Assembly (NCBI GenBank): GCA_963786765.1
Contig: CAWBAJ010000019.1
Coordinates: 191,821 to 255,820, forward strand
DNA from: DATKNA01 sp963786765
GTDB taxonomy: Bacteria > Actinomycetota > Actinomycetes > Actinomycetales > Kineosporiaceae
DNA: 64,000 nucleotides
Direction of reading: 5' to 3'
In this document: one piece after another, positions 36,452 to 44,910 of the stretch
Numbering within the stretch: position 1 is the stretch's first letter
Layout: every line of letters begins with the position of its first letter
Notes under the pieces: model-generated
Seen by the model: only the letters and a program-made list of their open reading frames with translations
What the model was told of the DNA's origin: nothing
Databases searched by the model: none
Program-made: the position numbers and the translations under genes

Positions 36452-36487
36452 CGCCCTGCGGTCCTGGCACCCCGGGACCGCAGGGCG
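36452..36487 (+). terminator. Strong hairpin after khpA
   Basis: CGCCCTGCGGTCC (36452-36464) pairs perfectly with GGACCGCAGGGCG (36475-36487) over a 10-base loop. No T-run follows, as is usual in high-GC actinobacteria. It may end part of the rpsP-khpA transcripts before rimM, or protect the 3' end. Confidence 0.6.
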
Positions 36488-36530
36488 TCGTCGTGCCGGC
36501 CACCTGCATCCCCTACCTCCGGGAGGTCTC

Positions 36531-37085
36531 GTGCGTCTCGTCGTCGCCCGTGTCGGGAAGGCTCACGGCATCCGCGGGGAGGTCACGGTCGACGTCCGGA
36601 CGGACGCTCCCGAGGAGCGCTTCGTCCCTCGAGTTCGTCTCCACGTCACGGGGAACCACGCGCTGGCCGGCGTCGACGCGCTGACCGTCGCGAGCGTGCG
36701 CGACCACAACGGCACCCTGCTGCTCGGTTTCGACGAGGTGCTCGACCGCAGCGCCGCGGAGGCCCTGCGCGGCGCGGTGCTCGAGGCCGATGTCCCGGAC
36801 GAGGTCGACGAGCCCGACGCCTGGTACGACCACCAGCTGGTCGGCCTGCGGGCCCTCGATCCCGCAGGGGCCGAGCTGGGCGAGGTCGTCGCCGTCGAGC
36901 ATCTGCCCGCGCAGGACCTCCTCGTGCTGCGCCGGCCCGGCGGGGCGCGGCGCATGGTGCCGTTCGTCACGGCCATCGTCCCCACCATCGACGTCCCGGG
37001 GGGGACGGTCGTCGTGGATGCGCCTCCCGGCCTGCTCGACGAACTCCCTGATCCGTCGCCCGACGAGCCACCCGGCGAGGGGTGA
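36531..37085 (+). CDS. rimM: Ribosome maturation factor RimM
   Basis: 184 residues. RimM binds S19 and helps maturation of the 30S head. 'MRLVVARVGKAHGIRGEVTV' is the conserved start of the RimM domain; the C-terminal PRC-barrel has 'DAWYDHQLVGLRALDPAG' and 'RRMVPFVTAIVPTIDVPGG'. The last ~15 residues are acidic and Pro-rich. GTG 36531 follows GGGAGG. Stop is 3 bases before trmD. Confidence 0.96.
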   Translation: MRLVVARVGKAHGIRGEVTVDVRTDAPEERFVPRVRLHVTGNHALAGVDALTVASVRDHNGTLLLGFDEVLDRSAAEALRGAVLEADVPDEVDEPDAWYDHQLVGLRALDPAGAELGEVVAVEHLPAQDLLVLRRPGGARRMVPFVTAIVPTIDVPGGTVVVDAPPGLLDELPDPSPDEPPGEG

Positions 37086-37088
37086 CCC

Positions 37089-37916
37089 GTGCGGGTCGAC
37101 GTCGTCACCATCTTCCCGGAGTACCTCGCCCCGCTCGAGCTGTCGCTGATCGGCCGGGCACGGCGGGCCGGGCTGCTCGACGTCGTGGTCCACGACCTGC
37201 GCGACTTCACCCACGACCGGCACCGCACGGTGGACGACGCACCCATGGGCGGCGGGGCCGGGATGGTGATGAGGCCCGAGCCCTGGGGCGAGGCGCTCGA
37301 GGGGGTCCTCACCGCCGGGCGCGCGGCGCTGGGCGAGGAGGCGACACCGGTCCTCGTCGTGCCCGCGCCGGCCGGCGAGCCGTTCCGGCAGGCCACCGCG
37401 CGCGAGCTCGCCGCGGGTGAGTGGCTCGTCGTCGCATGCGGCCGCTACGAGGGCATCGACGAGCGTGTGCTGGTCGACGCCGCCCGCGTCATGCCGGTGC
37501 GCCCGATCAGCCTCGGCGACTACGTGCTGAACGGTGGCGAGGTGGCGGCGCTGGTCGTCGTCGAGGCCGTCGGCCGGCTGCTGCCCGGGGTACTCGGCAA
37601 CGCCGGCAGCCTGGAGGAGGAGAGCCACGAGGGCGGACTGCTCGAGTACCCCGTCTACACCCGGCCGGCGACGTGGCGCGGACTCGACGTCCCGCCCGTG
37701 CTCCTGTCGGGGCACCACGGCCAGGTCCGCCGGTGGCGCCGCGACGAGCAGTTGCGACGGACGGCCCGGCGCCGTCCGGACCTGGTCGCCGCGCTCGATC
37801 CCGCCACCCTCGATCCGGGGGACCTCGAGGTGCTCGGCGAGCTGGGCTGGGTGCCGGGGGAGGAGGGCGGCCTGACCCCGCGGTTGGGTCCGGGCGGCCC
37901 CGCTGTGGCAGACTGA
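37089..37916 (+). CDS. trmD: tRNA (guanine(37)-N(1))-methyltransferase
   Basis: 275 residues. TrmD methylates G37 next to the anticodon and prevents +1 frameshifting. SPOUT trefoil-knot features: 'MRVDVVTIFPEYLAPLELSL', 'RTVDDAPMGGGAGMVMRPEP', 'VVACGRYEGIDERV' and 'PISLGDYVLNGGEVAALVVV'. The catalytic Asp lies in 'DDAPMGGGAGM' context as expected. The tail ends in a Gly/Pro-rich stretch. The rplS promoter box overlaps its last codons. Confidence 0.97.
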   Translation: MRVDVVTIFPEYLAPLELSLIGRARRAGLLDVVVHDLRDFTHDRHRTVDDAPMGGGAGMVMRPEPWGEALEGVLTAGRAALGEEATPVLVVPAPAGEPFRQATARELAAGEWLVVACGRYEGIDERVLVDAARVMPVRPISLGDYVLNGGEVAALVVVEAVGRLLPGVLGNAGSLEEESHEGGLLEYPVYTRPATWRGLDVPPVLLSGHHGQVRRWRRDEQLRRTARRRPDLVAALDPATLDPGDLEVLGELGWVPGEEGGLTPRLGPGGPAVAD

Positions 37917-37924
37917 CCTGCTGT
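37904..37924 (+). promoter_or_regulatory. Putative rplS promoter, CAGACT box
   Basis: A GTGGCAGACTG string with CAGACT (37909-37914) overlaps the trmD stop and lies 160 bases before rplS. The long leader could hold regulation of L19, but I see no clear structure. Confidence 0.35.
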
Positions 37925-38074
37925 GCCGCCGGCCGGCCGCGCCCTGCCACAGGGGGGCGAGGCGCCTGCACCGGAACCGTCGACGATCCTTCGTCCGGCG
38001 GACGGCACCTCTGAGACGGCCTTTCCTTCGAGCTGTGCGGATGACCTGTGGCACCCGCCGGAGAGCGATACCCG

Positions 38075-38434
38075 ATGCACACGCTGGACACCCTCGACGC
38101 CGCGTCACTGCGCAGCGACATCCCCCCCTTCCGCGCCGGCGACACCGTGAAGGTGCACGTCAAGGTGGTCGAGGGCAACCGGTCCCGGATCCAGGTGTTC
38201 CAGGGCATCGTCATCCGGCGCTCCGGCGGGGGCATCCGCGAGACGTTCACCGTTCGCAAGGTGAGTTTCGGCGTGGGCGTCGAGCGCACCTTCCCGGTGC
38301 ACACCCCGGTGGTCGACCACATCGAGGTGGTCACCCGCGGCGACGTGCGGCGCGCCAAGCTCTACTACCTGCGCTCGCTGCGGGGGAAGGCCGCCAAGAT
38401 CAAGGAGAAGCGCGACAACATCCCGGGCCGCTGA
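38075..38434 (+). CDS. rplS: 50S ribosomal protein L19
   Basis: 119 residues, normal length. 'MHTLDTLDAASLRSDIPPF', 'GDTVKVHVKVVEGNRSRIQV', 'RETFTVRKVSFGVGVERTFP' and 'RRAKLYYLRSLRGKAAKIKE' are standard L19 segments, located at the 30S-50S interface. ATG 38075 chosen because 'MHTLD' is the usual actinobacterial start; it is preceded by GGAGAG. Follows trmD with a 158-base leader and its own putative promoter. Confidence 0.97.
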   Translation: MHTLDTLDAASLRSDIPPFRAGDTVKVHVKVVEGNRSRIQVFQGIVIRRSGGGIRETFTVRKVSFGVGVERTFPVHTPVVDHIEVVTRGDVRRAKLYYLRSLRGKAAKIKEKRDNIPGR

Positions 38435-38476
38435 GGCGCGCCGGTATCGCAGCCTCGCACTTCCAGCCGGGTCCCG

Positions 38477-38482
38477 TACCCT
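38477..38482 (+). promoter_or_regulatory. -10 box TACCCT for leaderless lepB
   Basis: TACCCT matches TANNNT and ends 7 bases before GTG 38490; no ribosome site precedes that GTG. Confidence 0.45.
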
Positions 38483-38489
38483 CGTCGTC

Positions 38490-39278
38490 GTGTCAGCACA
38501 GCGCGTCGAGGGGGAGACGGACAGTGGTCAGGACCCTCCCTCGGCCCCGCTGACCGGCCCCGCGTCCTCGTCGTACCGCCGGCTCCTCCTCACGTTGCTG
38601 GCGGCCGCAGTGGTGGTCGTCCTCGTCCGGGTGTTCCTGGTGCAGACCTTCGTCATCCCCTCGGGGTCGATGGAGCCGGGGCTGCAGGTCGGCGACCGGG
38701 TCGTGGTGAGCCGGCTCGACTACCGGTTCGGCCCGATCCGGCGCGGCGACGTCGTGGTGTTCGACGGCGACGGTGTCTTCACCGCCGCCGCCCCGCCGCG
38801 CTCCGCGCTCGCCGAGGCCGGCCGGACCGTGGCGCAGGCGCTCGGCGCACCCGTCGGCGAGTCCGACTTCGTCAAACGGGTCATCGGCCTCGGTGGGGAC
38901 CACGTGGTCTGCTGCGACGCGCAGGGGCGGATCAGCGTCAACGATCGCCCGCTCGACGAGCCGTACGTCTATCCCGGCGACGATCCGAGCGACGTCGACT
39001 TCGACCAGGTCGTGCCCCCGGGGCACCTGTGGGTGATGGGTGACCACCGCAGCAGCAGCGCCGACTCGCGCGAGCACCTGGGCGACCCCGGCGGCGGCAT
39101 GGTGCCGGTCGGCCGAGTCGTCGGGCGGGTCGTCGCCGTATGGTGGCCGTGGAGCCGTGCGACGGGGGTCGGGCGGACCGCGGCGCAGGACCCCCTGGCT
39201 CCCGGGGCGTCGGTGGGCGCCGCGCAGACTGCACCGGCGGAACGGGCCGGAAGCCCTGGACGAGAGGCCACCTCGTGA
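38490..39278 (+). CDS. lepB: Signal peptidase I (first copy)
   Basis: 262 residues. Membrane-bound serine protease that removes signal peptides from exported proteins. One N-terminal helix, 'RLLLTLLAAAVVVVLVRVFL', then box B 'FVIPSGSMEPGLQVGDRVVV' with the catalytic Ser, box D 'SDFVKRVIGLGGDHVVCCD' with the catalytic Lys, and box E 'LWVMGDHRSSSADSREH'. A Pro/Ala-rich tail may hold a second helix-poor end. Its stop overlaps the second lepB start (GTGA), and both probably share one mRNA. Confidence 0.95.
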   Translation: MSAQRVEGETDSGQDPPSAPLTGPASSSYRRLLLTLLAAAVVVVLVRVFLVQTFVIPSGSMEPGLQVGDRVVVSRLDYRFGPIRRGDVVVFDGDGVFTAAAPPRSALAEAGRTVAQALGAPVGESDFVKRVIGLGGDHVVCCDAQGRISVNDRPLDEPYVYPGDDPSDVDFDQVVPPGHLWVMGDHRSSSADSREHLGDPGGGMVPVGRVVGRVVAVWWPWSRATGVGRTAAQDPLAPGASVGAAQTAPAERAGSPGREATS

Positions 39279-40402
39279 GCGAGCGCTGGGACGCCGGCCC
39301 GAACGGCGGCGACGACTGGGACGGCTGGGGCTCCGGCCGCACCGCTGCCCAGTCGCCGCGGTCGTCGCTGCGCCGGCACAGCCAGCCCCGCGACGCGGAC
39401 GACCTGGGATTCCCGGAACCGGGTTTCCGCGACGGCCCTGACGCCCCCCTGCCCGCCGCCCTGCCCATGGACGGCGACACCGGCGGCCAGACGCGCCTGC
39501 CCGGGCGCCGCCGTCCCGACCCGTCGAGCTTCGACCCTCATCTGACGCCGATGGCCGGCCCGCTGGCCGCGGACGACCCGCGCGCCGCGCCCTCGACGCT
39601 CTTCGCCGGTCCGCCGCTCGACCTCGACCTGCAGCCCGGAAGCCGGCTGCGGGTGGGGCCGCGGCACGGAGCCGGCGAGCGCAACGATTCCGAGCGCGCC
39701 CCGAAGTCCCCTCTGCGGGCGGCTCTCGGGGCCGTGAGCGAGATCGCCGTCGTGCTCGGCATGGCGCTGCTGCTCTCGCTGCTGATCAAGACCTTCCTCG
39801 TGCAGGCGTTCTTCATCCCGTCCCCCTCGATGGAGAACACGCTGCTGGTCGGGGACCGCGTTCTCGTCAGCAAGCTCACGCCGGGGATCTTCGACCTGCA
39901 CAGGGGCGATGTCGTCGTGTTCAAGGACCCCGGCGGCTGGCTGGGGGCCGAGCAGATCACGCCTGGCGACACCGACGAGGGACTCGGCGGGACCGTCCGC
40001 AGGACGTTGTCGTTCGTCGGACTCCTGCCGCAGGACGCCGGCGAGCACCTGATCAAGCGCATCATCGGGATGGGGGGCGACCACGTGGTCTGCTGCGACG
40101 CCAGCGGCAAGATCACGGTCAACGGGGTGGCCATCGACGAGACGCCGTACCTGGTGCCCGGGGCCGCCCCCTCCGACAAGACGTTCGACGTGGTCGTCCC
40201 ACGCGGCTACCTGTGGGTGATGGGCGACAACCGGCCGGTGTCCGCCGACTCGCGCCTCCACCGGAAGCTGAACAACGGGATGGTCCCCGTGCACGACGTC
40301 GTCGGAAAGGCCTTCGTGATCGTCTGGCCCTTCGACCGGGCGGGCGGGCTCGGCGTGCCCGCCTCGGTGTTCGGGGGCGTCCCGGATCCGCCGTCGCAGT
40401 AG
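39275..40402 (+). CDS. lepB: Signal peptidase I (second copy) with long N-terminal extension
   Basis: 375 residues. The first ~150 residues are a disordered, Asp/Gly/Pro/Arg-rich cytoplasmic extension. Then a helix 'IAVVLGMALLLSLLIKTFL' and the S26 boxes: 'FFIPSPSMENTLLVGDRVLV' (catalytic Ser), 'EHLIKRIIGMGGDHVVCCD' (Lys), 'YLWVMGDNRPVSADSRLH'. A ~20-residue insert with 'GWLGAEQITPGDTDEGLGG' lies between the boxes. Tandem lepB genes between rplS and rnhB are usual in actinobacteria (four in Streptomyces); different substrate preferences are likely but unproven. Confidence 0.95.
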   Translation: MSERWDAGPNGGDDWDGWGSGRTAAQSPRSSLRRHSQPRDADDLGFPEPGFRDGPDAPLPAALPMDGDTGGQTRLPGRRRPDPSSFDPHLTPMAGPLAADDPRAAPSTLFAGPPLDLDLQPGSRLRVGPRHGAGERNDSERAPKSPLRAALGAVSEIAVVLGMALLLSLLIKTFLVQAFFIPSPSMENTLLVGDRVLVSKLTPGIFDLHRGDVVVFKDPGGWLGAEQITPGDTDEGLGGTVRRTLSFVGLLPQDAGEHLIKRIIGMGGDHVVCCDASGKITVNGVAIDETPYLVPGAAPSDKTFDVVVPRGYLWVMGDNRPVSADSRLHRKLNNGMVPVHDVVGKAFVIVWPFDRAGGLGVPASVFGGVPDPPSQ

Positions 40403-40444
40403 CGGGGCTCGGGTCGGCGGGACGGACACGACGGGGAGCGAGAC

Positions 40445-41365
40445 GTGGGCGGGAACCAGCGGGACGGCCGGCGGGCGGAGCGAGGCCCTCTGGCGGGAGT
40501 GCCGACGCTCCGGGAGGAGCGGCGGCTGCTGCGGTCGGGACACGTCCTGGTCGCCGGCATGGACGAGGTCGGGCGCGGCGCTCTGGCCGGGCCCGTCACG
40601 GTCGGCGTCGTCGTCGTCGACCTCGCCGTCGGCACCGCCCCCACGGGCGTGCGCGATTCCAAGCTCCTCGTGCCGGCAGCCCGCCAGGCGCTCGTCCCGC
40701 GGCTGCGCCGGTGGGCCAGGGCGTGGGCGGTGGGCCACGCCGAGCCGGAGGAGATCGACGCCCACGGGATCATCGCGGCCCTGCGCCTGGCTGGGCGCCG
40801 CGCCCTCGCGCAGCTGCCGGCTCTCCCGGAGTGCGTGCTGCTGGACGGCAACCACAACTGGCTGAGCCCGCGCCCGTCCGCGCCGCCGCCCACCGACGAG
40901 GACGGGCTCTTCCCGGTCGAGCAGGCCGGTCCGCCCGGGGTGCCGCCGCGGGTCCCCGCTCCCCACGTCCCCCTGGCCGCCGAGCCCGTCGTACACACGA
41001 TGATCAAAGCGGATCTGCGGTGTGCTGCGGTGGCGGCCGCCAGCGTGCTCGCCAAGGTCGAACGCGACGGGATCATGGTCGATCGGGCCCGGGACTTCCC
41101 CGGCTACGGGTGGGAGGAGAACAAGGGCTACTCCGCTCCCGAACACGGTGATGCGCTGCGGCGGCTCGGCGCCTGCGCGCAGCACCGCCGCAGCTGGAGC
41201 TTGCCCGGACAGGCGGGTGACCCTTTGCTCGCCCTGTCAGCCGGGGTTCGGGAGCTGGACGCCGCGGAGCTGGACGCCGCGACCGTGTTCGTCCTGGCCG
41301 AACCGGCGGCCTCCTCGGTGCCACCCGAGCGGCCCCGTCCGGCAGCGATGCCCGCTGCGCCATGA
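40445..41365 (+). CDS. rnhB: Ribonuclease HII with internal insert
   Basis: 306 residues. RNase HII removes RNA from RNA-DNA hybrids and single ribonucleotides from DNA. Motifs: 'VLVAGMDEVGRGALAGPVTV' (first acidic pair and GRG loop), 'GVRDSKLL', 'ECVLLDGNHNWLSP' (third Asp) and 'HTMIKADLRCAAVAAASVLA' (fourth). Between motifs three and four is a Pro-rich insert of ~40 residues starting 'RPSAPPPTDEDGLF', which the family normally lacks or has much shorter. The C-terminal ~80 residues beyond the catalytic core are also poorly conserved. In place between lepB and DUF2469. Confidence 0.94.
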   Translation: MGGNQRDGRRAERGPLAGVPTLREERRLLRSGHVLVAGMDEVGRGALAGPVTVGVVVVDLAVGTAPTGVRDSKLLVPAARQALVPRLRRWARAWAVGHAEPEEIDAHGIIAALRLAGRRALAQLPALPECVLLDGNHNWLSPRPSAPPPTDEDGLFPVEQAGPPGVPPRVPAPHVPLAAEPVVHTMIKADLRCAAVAAASVLAKVERDGIMVDRARDFPGYGWEENKGYSAPEHGDALRRLGACAQHRRSWSLPGQAGDPLLALSAGVRELDAAELDAATVFVLAEPAASSVPPERPRPAAMPAAP

Positions 41366-41426
41366 TGGAGGGCACCGGACGCCGTGCCCGCCGCACGGCC
41401 CACCCCGACCCGGAGCACCGCCGCCG

Positions 41427-41753
41427 ATGAGCGCCGAGGACCTCGAGAACTACGAGACCGAGATGGAGCTGCAGCTCTATCGGGAGTACCGGGACGTCGT
41501 CGGCCTCTTCTCCTACGTGGTCGAGACGGAGCGGAGGTTCTACCTGGCCAACCAGGTCGACCTGCAGGTCCGATCGGCCGATGGAGAGGTCTATTTCGAC
41601 GTCACGATGAGCGACGCCTGGGTCTGGGACGTCTACCGTCCTGCCCGGTTCGTGAAGTCCGTCCGGGTCGTGACGTTCAAGGACGTGAACGTGGAAGAGC
41701 TGGCCAAGAGCGAGCTCGAGCTGCCGAAGAACGGCGGTTTCCCTAGCAGCTGA
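41427..41753 (+). CDS. DUF2469 family protein (actinobacteria-specific)
   Basis: 108 residues, acidic. 'MSAEDLENYETEMELQLYRE' and 'YRDVVGLFSYVVETERRFYL' then 'EVYFDVTMSDAWVWDVYRP' and 'VKSVRVVTFKDVNVEELAKS' match the conserved DUF2469 found throughout actinobacteria right after rnhB. Function unknown; strong conservation and fixed position suggest a basic role. Confidence 0.93.
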   Translation: MSAEDLENYETEMELQLYREYRDVVGLFSYVVETERRFYLANQVDLQVRSADGEVYFDVTMSDAWVWDVYRPARFVKSVRVVTFKDVNVEELAKSELELPKNGGFPSS

Positions 41754-41860
41754 CGCTGCGTCCGTCGTCCACAGACCGCCCTCGCCGTCCCGTCGTCCAC
41801 AGCCCCGCTTCCTGCTGAGGCGCCGGCGGCCTCGTCCCCGCCAGGGTCGTCCCCGAGGGG

Positions 41861-42226
41861 GTGGTCCGGGTGCGGGCGATCGACGCGGTGGGCGACTACG
41901 GGGAGCGGCTCGCCGAGCGGCTTCTCGTCGGCCAGGGGATGACGGTGCTGGAGCGGCGATGGAGGTGCCGCCAAGGCGAGATCGACATCGTGGCGCTCGA
42001 CGGCCAGTGCCTCGTCGTCTGCGAGGTCAAGACCCGCCGGTCCCAACTGGCCGGCACCCCCGCCGAGGCCGTGACGCCCGTCAAGCTGGCGCGCCTGCGA
42101 CGTCTGGCCGCCGCGTGGCTCGCGCAGCAGCCCCGTTGGTTCCCCGAGGTCCGGATCGACGTCGTCTGCGTGGTGTTGCCGCGCCGGGGCGCCGCCCGGG
42201 TCGAGCACCTGCGGGGGGTGGCGTAG
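41861..42226 (+). CDS. yraN: UPF0102 (YraN) nuclease-fold protein
   Basis: 121 residues. YraN proteins have the restriction-endonuclease-like fold seen in Holliday-junction resolvases. 'GDYGERLAERLLVGQGMTVL' then 'RQGEIDIVALDGQCLVVCEV' and 'KTRRSQLAGTPAEAV' give the E...D...ExK catalytic pattern. Activity in actinobacteria is not established. It is directly joined to comM (no gap) and dprA, so a role in processing incoming or recombining DNA is a fair inference. Confidence 0.93.
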   Translation: MVRVRAIDAVGDYGERLAERLLVGQGMTVLERRWRCRQGEIDIVALDGQCLVVCEVKTRRSQLAGTPAEAVTPVKLARLRRLAAAWLAQQPRWFPEVRIDVVCVVLPRRGAARVEHLRGVA

Positions 42227-43768
42227 GTGGGCCTGGGTCGCGCCCTCGCAGTGGCCCTGCTCGGGCTGGAGGGTCATGTCGTCGAGGTACAGGCCGACGT
42301 GACGCCCGGGGTGCCCGCGTTCCTGCTGGTCGGGCTGCCCGACGCGGCCCTGGGGGAGGCGCGCGACCGCGTCCGGACGGCGCTGGCGAACTGCGGGCTC
42401 GCGCTGCCCTCGCGGCGCATCACGGTGAACCTGTCGCCCGCCGCGCTTCCCAAGGCCGGCACGTCCTTCGACTTGGCGGTGGCCGCCGCGCTCCTCGCAG
42501 CGACCGGGGCCGTTCCGGCCGGCGCACCCGCCCGAGCCGTGCACCTGGGCGAGCTCGCCCTCGACGGCCGGGTGGGTCCGGTCCACGGTGTGCTGCCCGC
42601 CGTGCTGGCGGCGGTCCGCTCGGGCAGCCCCCGGGTGGTCGTGCCCCAGGCGAACGCCGTCGAGGCGCGGCTCGTGCCGGGCGCCGACGTGGTCGCGGTG
42701 CGCCGCCTCGCCGACGTCGTGGCGCTCCACCGCGGCATGGAGCCGGAGAGCACGCCGCTGGACGACGCGTCGCTGGGACGGTCGCTGCCCGACGAGAGGG
42801 CCGTCCCGCCCGACCTCCGCGACGTCGTGGGTCAGGTCGAGGCCCGGCGCGCCCTCGAGGTCGCCGCCGCCGGAGGTCACCACCTGCTCCTCCAGGGGCC
42901 GCCGGGCGTCGGCAAGACGATGCTGGCCGCTCGGCTGCCCGGCTTGCTGCCCGACCTGGACGAGCAGCAGGCGCTCGAGGTGACCGCCGTCCACTCGGTG
43001 GCCGGCACGCTCGACCCGGCCGCCGGCCTGCTGCACAGGCCGCCTTACGAGGACCCGCACCACTCGGCGACCGTGCCGGCGCTCGTCGGTGGGGGCAGTG
43101 GGCTGCCGCGCCCCGGCGCGGCGTCCCGCGCCCACCGCGGGGTGCTCTTCCTCGACGAGGCGCCGGAGTTCTCGCCCGGCGCACTGCAGGCGCTGCGCCA
43201 GCCGCTCGAGCAGGGGGAGCTGGTCATCCATCGGGCCCGGGGTGCGGCCCGGTTCCCCGCCCGGTTCCAGCTGGTCCTGGCGGCCAACCCCTGCCCCTGC
43301 GGGCGCGCGACCGGCACCGGCGTGGACTGCACCTGCAGCCCGATGGCGCGGCGGCGCTACCTGCAGCGGCTCTCCGGTCCGCTGCTCGACCGGGTGGACA
43401 TCCAGGTCGAGGTGGCCATCGTCTCCCGCGCCGAGCTCGAGCTCGCGGGTGAGCCCGAGACCACGGCGACGGTCGGGGCGAGGGTTGGCCGCGCTCGGTG
43501 GGCGCAGCGGCGGCGGTTGCGGGGCACCGGGTGGTCCAGCAACGCCGAGGTGCCCGGGCCGTACCTGCGTGGGCCGCTCGCCCTGCCTGCCGGCGTCACC
43601 CGGGACCTGGACCGGGCTCTGGACGCAGGTCGCCTCTCGATCCGCGGCTATGACCGGGTGCTGCGCGTCGCGTGGACGGAGGCCGACCTCGACGGTGTGG
43701 CCGTCCCCGACCGGGACCACGTCGCCCGCGCCCTGCTCCTGCGCAGCAGGGAGCGGGCGGCGGCGTGA
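42227..43768 (+). CDS. comM: YifB/ComM family Mg-chelatase-like AAA+ ATPase
   Basis: 513 residues. ComM is a hexameric helicase that promotes branch migration during integration of taken-up DNA. N-terminal Lon-protease-like domain: 'EVQADVTPGVPAFLLVGLPD' and 'RITVNLSPAALPKAGTSFDL'. Central AAA+: 'LQGPPGVGKTMLAARLPGLL' (~225), Walker B 'RGVLFLDEAPEFSPGALQAL', then the Cys-rich 'NPCPCGRATGTGVDCTCSP' that binds zinc, and 'LSGPLLDRVDIQVEV'. C-terminal 'LSIRGYDRVLRVAWTEADL'. Start GTG 42227 directly follows the yraN stop; the end overlaps dprA by four bases. Confidence 0.95.
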   Translation: MGLGRALAVALLGLEGHVVEVQADVTPGVPAFLLVGLPDAALGEARDRVRTALANCGLALPSRRITVNLSPAALPKAGTSFDLAVAAALLAATGAVPAGAPARAVHLGELALDGRVGPVHGVLPAVLAAVRSGSPRVVVPQANAVEARLVPGADVVAVRRLADVVALHRGMEPESTPLDDASLGRSLPDERAVPPDLRDVVGQVEARRALEVAAAGGHHLLLQGPPGVGKTMLAARLPGLLPDLDEQQALEVTAVHSVAGTLDPAAGLLHRPPYEDPHHSATVPALVGGGSGLPRPGAASRAHRGVLFLDEAPEFSPGALQALRQPLEQGELVIHRARGAARFPARFQLVLAANPCPCGRATGTGVDCTCSPMARRRYLQRLSGPLLDRVDIQVEVAIVSRAELELAGEPETTATVGARVGRARWAQRRRLRGTGWSSNAEVPGPYLRGPLALPAGVTRDLDRALDAGRLSIRGYDRVLRVAWTEADLDGVAVPDRDHVARALLLRSRERAAA

Positions 43769-44895
43769 ACGGCTACCCGACGTGGTACGACCCGGACGAC
43801 GACCGGACGGCGCTGGCCGCATGGAGCCGCCTGACGGAGCCCGTCGACGACGCGGCCGGCGCCTTCGTCCGGCGGGTCGGGGCGGCGGAAGCCCTCGGGT
43901 ACGTCCTGCGCGGCGGCGGTGCGGGACTGGCGGTCGCCTCCCGCTGGCGGGCCCGCCTGCCCGACCTCGACCCTCACCGGGACCTGGCGGATCTCGCGGC
44001 GGTCGGCGGACGCCTGGTCGTGCCGGCCGACGAGGAGTGGCCGCTGCGGCTGGGCGACCTCGAGGTCCCGCCCCTCTGCCTCTGGGTGCGCGGTCCGCTC
44101 CGGCTCGATGCCGCCTGCAACCGGGCGGCCGCGATCGTGGGGGCCCGCGCCAGCACGGAGTACGGCGTCAGGGTGGCTGCCGAGTTCGCCCGGAGGTCCG
44201 CGGAACTCGGCATCACGGTCGTGTCCGGTGCTGCGTACGGCATCGACGCCGCGGCCCACGCCGGAGCCCTGGTCGCACGCGGTGCCACGGTCGCCGTCCT
44301 GGCCTCAGGCGTGGACAGGGCCTACCCGCGTGGTAACGAGCCGCTGCTGGACCGGATCGCGGCCGAGGGGCTCGTCGTGAGCGAGGTGCCGCCGCGTTCG
44401 GCGCCCACAAGGACGCGCTTCGTCCACCGCAACCGCCTGATCGCCGCCCTCGCTGACGCCACGCTCGTCGTCGAGGCCGGCGTGCGGTCGGGCGCGTCGA
44501 TCACCGCCAGGCACGCGAACAAGCTCAACCGCCCGGTCGGCGCGGTCCCGGGCCCCATCACGTCACCGGCGTCTGCCGGGTGTCACCGGCTCCTCCGCGA
44601 CGGGTGCATATGCGTCACGAGCGCCGAGGAGCTGGCCGAACTGGTCGACCCGCTGAGCGCCGCCCCGGCGGAGCAGCCGCTTCCGCTGACGTCGATGGAC
44701 GAGCTGACGCCTCTCGACCTGCGCGTCCTGGACGCCTTGCCGCTCGGCAGTACCGCCGGCCTGCACTCGCTCGCCCGGGTGGCCGGGCTCGACCTGCCCA
44801 CGCTCACCGCCGGGCTGGGACGGCTGGAGCTGGCAGGTCTGGCCGAGCGCGCGGGCGGCGGCTGGCGCCGCGCCCTCACGAGCGGAGGGACATGA
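43765..44895 (+). CDS. dprA: DNA-processing protein DprA
   Basis: 376 residues. DprA protects incoming single-stranded DNA and loads RecA. After a SAM-like N domain the Rossmann core has 'RAAAIVGARASTEYGVRVAA', 'VVSGAAYGIDAAAHAGALVA', 'LASGVDRAYPRGNEPLLDRI', 'RFVHRNRLIAALADATLVVE' and 'AGVRSGASITARHANKLNRP'. A C-terminal winged-helix (DML1-like) domain follows: 'LTPLDLRVLDALPLGSTAGL'. GTG 43765 overlaps the comM stop. All motifs present. Confidence 0.95.
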   Translation: MNGYPTWYDPDDDRTALAAWSRLTEPVDDAAGAFVRRVGAAEALGYVLRGGGAGLAVASRWRARLPDLDPHRDLADLAAVGGRLVVPADEEWPLRLGDLEVPPLCLWVRGPLRLDAACNRAAAIVGARASTEYGVRVAAEFARRSAELGITVVSGAAYGIDAAAHAGALVARGATVAVLASGVDRAYPRGNEPLLDRIAAEGLVVSEVPPRSAPTRTRFVHRNRLIAALADATLVVEAGVRSGASITARHANKLNRPVGAVPGPITSPASAGCHRLLRDGCICVTSAEELAELVDPLSAAPAEQPLPLTSMDELTPLDLRVLDALPLGSTAGLHSLARVAGLDLPTLTAGLGRLELAGLAERAGGGWRRALTSGGT

Positions 44896-44910
44896 CCCCT
44901 ACGAGAAGGC

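Noticed and set aside
41633..43822. A 729-codon minus-strand open frame
   Set aside because: Antisense to DUF2469, yraN and comM, all of which have clear motifs on the plus strand.
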